DNA of 64,000 nt from Alloyangia pacifica (GTDB taxonomy: Bacteria > Pseudomonadota > Alphaproteobacteria > Rhodobacterales > Rhodobacteraceae), in contig NZ_JAIVKX010000008.1 in assembly GCF_020524285.1 (NCBI RefSeq), forward strand, positions 248,001 through 312,000. The letters are read 5' to 3'. The first letter of the stretch is position 1, and each line of letters begins with the position of its first letter. This document shows, piece by piece, positions 58,443-64,000 of this stretch. The notes beneath the pieces were generated by a model that did no database searches, was not told the DNA's origin, and was given only the letters and a program-made list of their open reading frames with translations. The position numbers and the translations under genes are program-made.

Positions 58443-58976
58443 TTACTTCTTCTTGCCTTCCTTGGCGAAGATGTATTCGCCTTTGTAGCGAATACCCTTG
58501 CCTTTGTAGGGCTCGGGGCGGCGCCAGTCGCGGATGTTCGCCGCAACTTGACCGACTTCCTGGAGATCATGACCTTCGATGATGATCTCGGTCGGCTTCG
58601 GCGTGGTGACCGTGATGCCGGCGGGGATGTCGAAGTTCACATCGTGGCTGTAGCCGAGGTTCAGCTTCAGGGTCGAGCCCTGGACCGCGGCGCGGTAACC
58701 CACACCCTGGATCTCGAGCTCTTTCTTGAAGGTGTTCTGAACACCGTGGACCATGTTCGCCACGATCGTGCGGGACATGCCCCACTGCTGACGGGCGCGC
58801 TTCGAGTTGCCGCGCGGCGTCACAGTGATTGCATTGTCCTCGACCGTGATGGTCACGTCGTCGGTCGCGTTGAAGGTCTGGGTGCCTTTCGGGCCCTTCA
58901 CTTCGACGGTCTGGCCGGAGACGGATGCGGAAACACCCGACGGCAGCTCGACCGGTTTTTTACCAATACGAGACAT
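58443..58976 (-). CDS. rplF: 50S ribosomal protein L6
   Basis: The protein has 177 aa. [20 protein letters not shown] and the C-terminal [17 protein letters not shown] are diagnostic. Two repeated beta domains are visible. The start is ATG 58976; the upstream frame is open but not conserved. It lies 10 bp after rpsH. Confidence 0.98.
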   Translation of the reverse strand: MSRIGKKPVELPSGVSASVSGQTVEVKGPKGTQTFNATDDVTITVEDNAITVTPRGNSKRARQQWGMSRTIVANMVHGVQNTFKKELEIQGVGYRAAVQGSTLKLNLGYSHDVNFDIPAGITVTTPKPTEIIIEGHDLQEVGQVAANIRDWRRPEPYKGKGIRYKGEYIFAKEGKKK

Positions 58977-58986
58977 AAGCCCCTCC

Positions 58987-59379
58987 TTAGAAGACCGTGC
59001 AGAGCACCTCGCCGCCGACATTGGCAGCGCGGGCGTTTGCGTCCGACATCACGCCCTTCGGCGTGCTGACAATCGACAGACCGAGGCCCTGGCGGACCTG
59101 CGGGATGTCACTGACACCCATGTAGACGCGACGACCGGGCTTGGAGACCCGCTTCAGTTCGCGAATGACGGGGGTGCCGTCGAAGTACTTCAGGCTGATT
59201 TCGAGCGTGCCGTGGCCGCGCTCGTCGGTGCCTTTTTCGTAGCCGCGGATGTAGCCTTCGTCCTTGAGGACGTCGAGCACCCAGGCACGCAGTTTCGAGG
59301 CGGGGGTCGACACGGTCGACTTGCCGCGCATCTGCGCGTTACGGATACGGGTGAGCATATCGCCGATAGGATCGTTCAT
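58987..59379 (-). CDS. rpsH: 30S ribosomal protein S8
   Basis: The protein has 130 aa. [20 protein letters not shown] and [20 protein letters not shown] are diagnostic. In E. coli it represses translation of the spc operon by binding near the L5 start; whether the site exists here was not determined. It lies 12 bp after rpsN. Confidence 0.98.
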   Translation of the reverse strand: MNDPIGDMLTRIRNAQMRGKSTVSTPASKLRAWVLDVLKDEGYIRGYEKGTDERGHGTLEISLKYFDGTPVIRELKRVSKPGRRVYMGVSDIPQVRQGLGLSIVSTPKGVMSDANARAANVGGEVLCTVF

Positions 59380-59391
59380 CTCATACCCTCC

Positions 59392-59697
59392 TTACCAGCT
59401 CGACTTAACCACACCGGGAAGCTGACCGTTCGAGCCGAGCTCGCGCAGGGCGATACGGCTGATCTTCAGCTTGCGGTAGTAGGCGTGGGGACGACCGGTC
59501 AGTTGGCAACGGTTGTGCAGACGGGTCGGCGAGGAGTTGCGCGGGAGTTTCGCCAGTTCCAGGCGAGCCTTGAAGCGCTCTTCCATCGGTTTGCTTTCGT
59601 CGGTCGCGATCTCTTTCAGAGCGGCGCGCTTGGCGGCGTATTGCTCCACCAGCTTCTGACGCTTCTTCTCGCGTTCGATCATGGATTTTTTGGCCAT
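59392..59697 (-). CDS. rpsN: 30S ribosomal protein S14 (zinc-free form)
   Basis: The protein has 101 aa. It ends [21 protein letters not shown]. The zinc-binding CxxC pairs of the short form are absent, and the 101-aa length agrees with the zinc-independent type. It lies between rplE (12 bp upstream) and rpsH. Confidence 0.97.
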   Translation of the reverse strand: MAKKSMIEREKKRQKLVEQYAAKRAALKEIATDESKPMEERFKARLELAKLPRNSSPTRLHNRCQLTGRPHAYYRKLKISRIALRELGSNGQLPGVVKSSW

Positions 59698-59709
59698 GTG
59701 TCTCGCTCC

Positions 59710-60270
59710 TCAGGCGTTGAAGGGCATGTTGAAATGCTTCAACAGCGCCTTGGCTTCCGCGTCGGTTGCGGCGGTCGTGGTGATGATCACGTCGATACCC
59801 CAAACCTCATCGACCTTGTCGAATTCGATTTCGGGGAACACGATGTGCTCCTTGATGCCCATGGCGAAGTTGCCACGGCCGTCGAAGGACGGCTTCACAC
59901 CACGGAAGTCGCGGATACGCGGCATCGCGATGTTGATCAGGCGATCGAGGAAGTCGTACATCCGGTCACCACGCAGCGTGACCTTTGCACCGAGCGGCAT
60001 GTCTTCACGGACGCGGAAGCCGGCGATCGACTTCTTTGCCTTGGTGGTGACAGCCAGCTGGCCGGCGATCTGGGTCAGGTCTTCCTGAGCCGATTTCGCC
60101 TTCTTGGAGTCGCGCACGGCTTCTGCGCCGCAGCCGATGTTCAGAACGATCTTGTCGAGTGCAGGAACCTGCATCGCGTTCTTGTAGCCGAACTCTTCGA
60201 TGAGAGCGGCTTTGATCGACTCGCGGTACTGCGTCTTAAGACGCGGCGTGTAGGTCGCGGTATCAAGCAT
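59710..60270 (-). CDS. rplE: 50S ribosomal protein L5
   Basis: The protein has 186 aa. [20 protein letters not shown] and [20 protein letters not shown] are diagnostic. It binds 5S rRNA. Its start overlaps the rplX end by eight bases. Confidence 0.98.
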   Translation of the reverse strand: MLDTATYTPRLKTQYRESIKAALIEEFGYKNAMQVPALDKIVLNIGCGAEAVRDSKKAKSAQEDLTQIAGQLAVTTKAKKSIAGFRVREDMPLGAKVTLRGDRMYDFLDRLINIAMPRIRDFRGVKPSFDGRGNFAMGIKEHIVFPEIEFDKVDEVWGIDVIITTTAATDAEAKALLKHFNMPFNA

Positions 60271-60574
60271 CGATCACGTCCCCCGTGGTCTTGGCGAAGC
60301 GGACCTTCTTGTCACCTTCCATGCGGAAACCGACGCGGGTTGCCTTGCCGTTGGCATCGACGATCGCCAGGTTCGACAGGTCGAGCGGCATGGCTTTCGG
60401 CATGCGGCCGCCCTGCGAGGTCTGGCTCTGACGGGTGTGACGGACGGCCATGTTCACGCCGCCGACAACAGCCTTGCCAGCTTTCGGGTCGACGGACTCG
60501 ATGGTGCCGGTCTTGCCCTTGTCCTTGCCGGACAGAACGATGACCTTGTCACCTTTGCGGAGTTTGGCAGCCAT
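60263..60574 (-). CDS. rplX: 50S ribosomal protein L24
   Basis: The protein has 103 aa. The KOW motif is at the N-terminus ([20 protein letters not shown]). It starts 50S assembly. Its ATG shares one base with the rplN stop and its end overlaps rplE. Confidence 0.98.
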   Translation of the reverse strand: MAAKLRKGDKVIVLSGKDKGKTGTIESVDPKAGKAVVGGVNMAVRHTRQSQTSQGGRMPKAMPLDLSNLAIVDANGKATRVGFRMEGDKKVRFAKTTGDVIDA

Positions 60575-60942
60575 TACAGCACCTCCGGAGCGAGCGAGAT
60601 GATCTTCATGAAGTTCTTCGCGCGCAGCTCGCGAACCACCGGCCCGAAAATACGGGTGCCGACAGGCTCGCCCGAGTTGTTCAGGATGACGGCCGCGTTG
60701 CGGTCGAAGCGGATCGACGTGCCATCTTCACGACGAACTTCCTTGGCGGTGCGCACGACGACGGCCTTGCGGACGTCACCTTTCTTCACGCGGCCGCGCG
60801 GAATGGCCTCTTTCACCGAGACGACGATGATGTCGCCGACCGATGCGTAGCGGCGATGCGAGCCGCCGAGGACCTTGATGCACTGAACTTTCCGGGCACC
60901 GGAATTGTCAGCAACATCCAGATTGGTCTGCATCTGGATCAT
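60574..60942 (-). CDS. rplN: 50S ribosomal protein L14
   Basis: The protein has 122 aa. [20 protein letters not shown] and the C-terminal [17 protein letters not shown] are diagnostic. It contacts 16S rRNA at bridge B8. It lies 116 bp after rpsQ, and the gap holds a near-palindrome. Confidence 0.98.
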   Translation of the reverse strand: MIQMQTNLDVADNSGARKVQCIKVLGGSHRRYASVGDIIVVSVKEAIPRGRVKKGDVRKAVVVRTAKEVRREDGTSIRFDRNAAVILNNSGEPVGTRIFGPVVRELRAKNFMKIISLAPEVL

Positions 60943-61029
60943 TTGGTTTCTCCCGACCTTTGGGGGTTGTTCTAGGTCTACCCCCCAGGGTTTCGATGAT
61001 GCTGGGCACCATCGCAGGAAACGCCTGGA

Positions 61030-61049
61030 CCCCGATCATATGACCGGGG
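61030..61049. repeat. 20-bp near-perfect palindrome between rpsQ and rplN
   Basis: CCCCGATCATATGACCGGGG reads the same on both strands except for one pair of positions. No T run follows, so a terminator role is doubtful. Confidence 0.55.
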
Positions 61050-61058
61050 CTTGGACGT

Positions 61059-61289
61059 TTACTCTGCGATGACTTCCCAGCGCTTCGTCTTGGACTTCGG
61101 TGCGCATTCGATGATGCGGACCGTATCGCCAACAGCGAATTTTCCAGCTTCGTCGTGAGCCCGGTACTTCTTGGACTTACGGATGGTCTTTTGCATGACC
61201 GGGTGCTTGAAGCGACGCTCGACCGAAACGGTGACGGTCTGTGCGTTTGCCGTGGAGGTCACGGTGCCTTGCAGGATACGCTTGGGCAT
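61059..61289 (-). CDS. rpsQ: 30S ribosomal protein S17
   Basis: The protein has 76 aa. [20 protein letters not shown] and [20 protein letters not shown] are diagnostic. It binds the 5' domain of 16S rRNA. It lies 13 bp after rpmC. Confidence 0.98.
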   Translation of the reverse strand: MPKRILQGTVTSTANAQTVTVSVERRFKHPVMQKTIRKSKKYRAHDEAGKFAVGDTVRIIECAPKSKTKRWEVIAE

Positions 61290-61302
61290 TACTCAGCCTC
61301 CC

Positions 61303-61509
61303 TTACTCGGTTGCTGCCGCGCCGGCGGCTTTTTGGTTCAGCACGGTGTTGACGCGGGCAACGTCGCGGCGCACCTGGCGGATGCGTGCGGTGTTTTCGA
61401 GTGCGCCGGTCGCCTTCTGGAAGCGCAGGTTGAACGCTTCCTTTTTCAGCGCGACGAGCTCGTCCCGGAGCTGGTCCGGGGTCTTGTTCGCAAGTTCTTT
61501 GGCGTCCAT
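61303..61509 (-). CDS. rpmC: 50S ribosomal protein L29
   Basis: The protein has 68 aa. [20 protein letters not shown] and [19 protein letters not shown] are diagnostic. The start is ATG 61509; nine further codons are open but not conserved. In most bacteria it follows rplP directly; here the 2OG-oxygenase gene comes between, and a separate promoter lies in the 207-bp upstream gap. Confidence 0.97.
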   Translation of the reverse strand: MDAKELANKTPDQLRDELVALKKEAFNLRFQKATGALENTARIRQVRRDVARVNTVLNQKAAGAAATE

Positions 61510-61595
61510 AAGGTCGCTCCTTTGTTTCAACATCACCGGAGAGCCCCGTCGTGTTACGGGTCACCCTGATTCCCGGTGGAGGTGGATGAGCGCGC

Positions 61596-61624
61596 GATAT
61601 AGGCCAGATTCCGGACCATGACAA
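61596..61624 (-). promoter_or_regulatory. Promoter upstream of rpmC
   Basis: On the minus strand TTGTCA (61619-61624) is followed after exactly 17 bp by TATATC (61596-61601), one of the best promoters in the window. It would start rpmC-rpsQ-rplN and onward. Confidence 0.65.
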
Positions 61625-61716
61625 CCCTGTAAAACAAGGGCTCGCGCGCATGGCTGGCCTGTCCGGAGCGGGGGCCGGAAAGTGGCCCCTACCCCTAGCG
61701 GAAAGCGCGGGCAGGA

Positions 61717-62337
61717 TCACTCCCACTTGTAGTTGAAGCTGACCGAGATGCGTTCGTCGTCGGACATGTTCATCGGCACCTCGTGGCGCAGCCAGCTCTC
61801 CCAGAGCAGCACGTCGCCCACGGCGGGGGTCTCGTAGACGAAAGCCTTCAGCTCCTCGCGGCAGCCCTTCCTGCGCGTCGGGGCGGCCATCATCATCGGC
61901 AGGCGCGGATCCTCGAGCTTCAGCGCGCTGGCGCCCTCGGGCATCGAGACATAGGTCGTGCCGGAGATCACCGAATGCGGGTGGATGTGCGAGCTGTGCG
62001 TGCCGCCCTCCGGCAGGATGTTGATCCACAGGTCCTCGAGCACCAGCTTTTTGTCGCCCAGCTCGAACTCCAGGTCCTCGGCAAAGGCCGCGACATGGGC
62101 GTCGAGGGATTTCACCAGATCCCCGAAGATCGGAAAGCGCCAGGGCAGGTCGGTCAGCGAGGCATAGGAGGTGTAGCCCGGATAGTCGTTCGCCTCGCAC
62201 CATTCCTGGCCCGCCTCGTCGTCCTCGGCGATGGAATAGCAGGAGCCTTCGAGTTCATCCGCGTCGATCGCGGGGCCGTACTCGGAAAGATGCGCGCGGT
62301 AGAGGCGGGTGGCGAAGAGAGAGCGGATCTGGGCCAT
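61717..62337 (-). CDS. 2OG-Fe(II) oxygenase, TIGR02466-like, inside the ribosomal cluster
   Basis: The protein has 206 aa. The double-stranded beta-helix core has HSSHIHPHSVISGTTYV (His114, His117, His119, His121 near the metal site) and, at the distal end, SWLRHEVPMNMSDDERISVS with His185 (metal) and Arg196 (2-oxoglutarate). This agrees with the putative-2OG / TIGR02466 group. The start is ATG 62337, with AGGACAG upstream. It lies between rplP and rpmC, in the same direction. The terminator at 62396-62423 separates it from rplP. Its substrate is unknown. Confidence 0.85.
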   Translation of the reverse strand: MAQIRSLFATRLYRAHLSEYGPAIDADELEGSCYSIAEDDEAGQEWCEANDYPGYTSYASLTDLPWRFPIFGDLVKSLDAHVAAFAEDLEFELGDKKLVLEDLWINILPEGGTHSSHIHPHSVISGTTYVSMPEGASALKLEDPRLPMMMAAPTRRKGCREELKAFVYETPAVGDVLLWESWLRHEVPMNMSDDERISVSFNYKWE

Positions 62338-62395
62338 GGCACTGTCCTGAAGCGGTTGCGGCGGAGGGTCTCCCCTGCCCCGCGGGTTGGAACGG

Positions 62396-62423
62396 AAAAC
62401 CCCCGCCGATCGCTCGGCGGGGG
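62396..62423 (-). terminator. Intrinsic terminator after rplP
   Basis: On the minus strand CCCCCGCCGA and TCGGCGGGGG form a perfect 10-bp stem around GCGA, followed by TTTTCC. It is 29 bp after the rplP stop, inside what is normally a continuous operon. Confidence 0.85.
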
Positions 62424-62451
62424 CTTGTCTCATGCGGTCATCCCAAAGGGA

Positions 62452-62865
62452 TTACCAGTCCTCGCGAACCACGACGCGCGACTTGATCGGCAGTTTCATC
62501 GCGGCAAGGCGCAGGGCCTCGCGAGCGATGTCCTCGGGGACACCGTCGATCTCGAACATCACGCGGCCCGGCTTCACTTTGCAGGCCCAGTAATCCACGG
62601 AACCTTTACCCTTACCCATACGAACTTCGGTGGGCTTGGAGGTCACGGGGGTGTCCGGGAAGATACGGATCCAGACCCGGCCCTGACGTTTCATGTGGCG
62701 GGTCATCGCGCGGCGAGCCGCTTCGATCTGACGAGCCGTCACACGCTCGGGCTGAAGAGCCTTCAGGCCGTAGTGGCCGAAGTTCAGGTCGGAACCGCCC
62801 TTGGCCTCACCCTTGATGCGGCCTTTGAACATCTTCCGGAATTTAGTGCGTTTCGGTTGAAGCAT
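62452..62865 (-). CDS. rplP: 50S ribosomal protein L16
   Basis: The protein has 137 aa. [20 protein letters not shown] and [20 protein letters not shown] are diagnostic. Arg82 in EVRMGKGKG is the equivalent of E. coli Arg81, the residue that the oxygenase YcfD hydroxylates there. A terminator lies just after the stop. It lies 13 bp after rpsC. Confidence 0.98.
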   Translation of the reverse strand: MLQPKRTKFRKMFKGRIKGEAKGGSDLNFGHYGLKALQPERVTARQIEAARRAMTRHMKRQGRVWIRIFPDTPVTSKPTEVRMGKGKGSVDYWACKVKPGRVMFEIDGVPEDIAREALRLAAMKLPIKSRVVVREDW

Positions 62866-62878
62866 CTCTCAAACCTCC

Positions 62879-63589
62879 TCAGCGACGGCCGCCCATGGCG
62901 CCGCGCGGAGCCGGACCGTCCTGCAGTTCCTGCGACTTGCGGTCGCGGGCTGCCGGGTCATGCTCCATGATCTCGCCTTTGAAGATCCAGACCTTGATCC
63001 CGATGATACCATAGGGGGTCGTGGCTTCGACGTGCGAGTAATCGATGTCGGCGCGCAGGGTGTGCAGGGGCACACGGCCTTCGCGATACCATTCGGTACG
63101 AGCAATCTCGGCACCGCCGAGACGACCAGCGACGTTCACCCGGATGCCCAGGGCGCCCATGCGCATGGCGTTCTGCACGGCACGCTTCATGGCACGACGG
63201 AAGGACACACGGCGCTCGAGCTGTTGCGCGATGCTCTCACCCACGAGGCGGGCGTCGAGCTCGGGCTTGCGCACTTCAACGATGTTGAGGTGCAGCTCGG
63301 AGTCGGTCATGTTGGCAAGCTTCTTGCGCAGGACTTCGATGTCCGCGCCTTTCTTGCCGATAATGACGCCGGGGCGTGCGGTGTGGATCGTGACGCGGCA
63401 CTTCTTGTGCGGACGCTCGATGATCACACGGGCGACGCCGGCCTGCTTGCACTCTTCGTGGATGAAATCGCGGATCGCGAGGTCTTCCAGAAGCAGATCA
63501 CCGTAGTCCTTGGTGTCGGCGTACCAGCGGCTGTCCCAGGTGCGGTTGACCTGGAGGCGCATGCCGATCGGATTGGTCTTGTTACCCAT
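62879..63589 (-). CDS. rpsC: 30S ribosomal protein S3
   Basis: The protein has 236 aa. The KH domain has [17 protein letters not shown], and [20 protein letters not shown] is the diagnostic start. It forms part of the mRNA entry and helicase site. Its start shares one base with the rplV stop. Confidence 0.98.
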   Translation of the reverse strand: MGNKTNPIGMRLQVNRTWDSRWYADTKDYGDLLLEDLAIRDFIHEECKQAGVARVIIERPHKKCRVTIHTARPGVIIGKKGADIEVLRKKLANMTDSELHLNIVEVRKPELDARLVGESIAQQLERRVSFRRAMKRAVQNAMRMGALGIRVNVAGRLGGAEIARTEWYREGRVPLHTLRADIDYSHVEATTPYGIIGIKVWIFKGEIMEHDPAARDRKSQELQDGPAPRGAMGGRR

Positions 63590-63969
63590 TAGGCTTGCTC
63601 CTCGACCTGACGCACCTTGATGGTGAGTTCCGAGAACGGCTTGTTGATGCGGCCAAAACGACCACGTGCACGCGGACGACCGCGCTTCATCACAAGGTTC
63701 TTGCCCACGTAGGCTTCGGCGACGACGAGTTCATCGACGTCCAGCCCGTGGTTGTTCTCGGCGTTCGCGATTGCGGACTGAAGGCATTTCTTCACGTCCA
63801 CGGCGATCCGCTTCTTCGAGAAGGTCAGGTCCGTGAGGGCCCGCTCGACCTTCTTGCCGCGGATCAGCGCGGCCACCAGGTTCAGCTTCTGGGGCGAAGT
63901 GCGCAGCATGCGCAGCTTTGCCATCGCCTCGTTGTCCGCCACGCGGCGGGGATTCTTATCCTTGCCCAT
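63589..63969 (-). CDS. rplV: 50S ribosomal protein L22
   Basis: The protein has 126 aa. It includes [20 protein letters not shown] and [21 protein letters not shown], the extended loop that lines the peptide exit tunnel. It lies 3 bp after rpsS. Confidence 0.98.
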   Translation of the reverse strand: MGKDKNPRRVADNEAMAKLRMLRTSPQKLNLVAALIRGKKVERALTDLTFSKKRIAVDVKKCLQSAIANAENNHGLDVDELVVAEAYVGKNLVMKRGRPRARGRFGRINKPFSELTIKVRQVEEQA

Positions 63970-63972
63970 GGC

Positions 63973-64000
63973 TTACTTCCTCTTGGCTTTCTTGTCAGCC
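63973..64000 (-). CDS. rpsS: 30S ribosomal protein S19, last codons (cut by window end)
   Basis: Only the 3' end is inside the window. On the minus strand it reads ADKKAKRK then TAA (63973-63975), the usual S19 C-terminus in this group, and its place directly before rplV is the standard one. Everything upstream is outside the window. Confidence 0.75.

Overview
This window looks like chromosomal DNA from a high-GC alphaproteobacterium of the Rhodobacterales, in the Roseobacter/Salipiger-like part of the group. The basis is the gene content and order (rimP-nusA-ylxR-infB, a DUF5927-type glycosyltransferase, membrane ferritin mbfA, dnaK-dnaJ, a full-length polA), together with rare TTG/GTG starts and the Rhodobacteraceae-type gene-end repeat. 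Species was not determined. No phage, insertion sequence, tRNA, rRNA or CRISPR array was seen. Nearly all of the window is housekeeping genes plus one surface-glycan region.

Layout. 1-7600: end of a FUSC-type membrane protein, a DUF2248 zinc peptidase, then the rimP-nusA-ylxR/L7Ae-infB operon with a possible attenuator in its leader, and a 40-codon gene on the other strand with its own terminator. 7700-16700: a parvulin isomerase-argJ-mutT strip, secA, two exported proteins (one a PstS-like/OmpA fusion) and radC. 16800-21500: dnaK-dnaJ with a heat-shock-like promoter, alkB and a small SH3-type exported protein. 21560-31970: a surface-polysaccharide region with a KpsM/Wzm-like permease, cysQ, five glycosyltransferases or sugar-nucleotide enzymes and a two-domain sulfotransferase. 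An ExoY-type priming transferase lies 5 kb further on (36846-37538). 32000-36000: ptsN, hpf, lptB-lptA-lptC, rnd. 37700-50600: OmpA lipoprotein, an AraC-Ogt fusion, nth-adenosine kinase, an S8 protease, polA, mbfA with an Irr-box-like site, tetR, NYN protein, GNAT, K+ channel, and glutathione-dependent formaldehyde dehydrogenase. 50850-64000: the ribosomal-protein superoperon on the minus strand, from rpsS (cut by the window end) to rplQ, with secY, adk and rpoA.

How the genes work together. GalU and GalE make UDP-glucose and UDP-galactose for the neighbouring glycosyltransferases. The permease suggests ABC export of the glycan. The sulfotransferase would use PAPS and release PAP, and CysQ in the same locus can remove PAP. 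The region is therefore best read as part of a pathway for a sulfated cell-surface glycan. lptA/B/C supply the outer-membrane LPS transport machinery.

The most unusual layout is in the ribosomal cluster. A 2-oxoglutarate/Fe(II) oxygenase gene sits between rplP (L16) and rpmC (L29), and a single-domain BLUF blue-light sensor gene sits on the opposite strand between adk and rpsM. Both interruptions have a terminator-like hairpin on the upstream side and a good promoter on the downstream side, and a third terminator/promoter pair lies between rpmD and rplO. The ribosomal genes therefore seem to be read as several separately restarted units.
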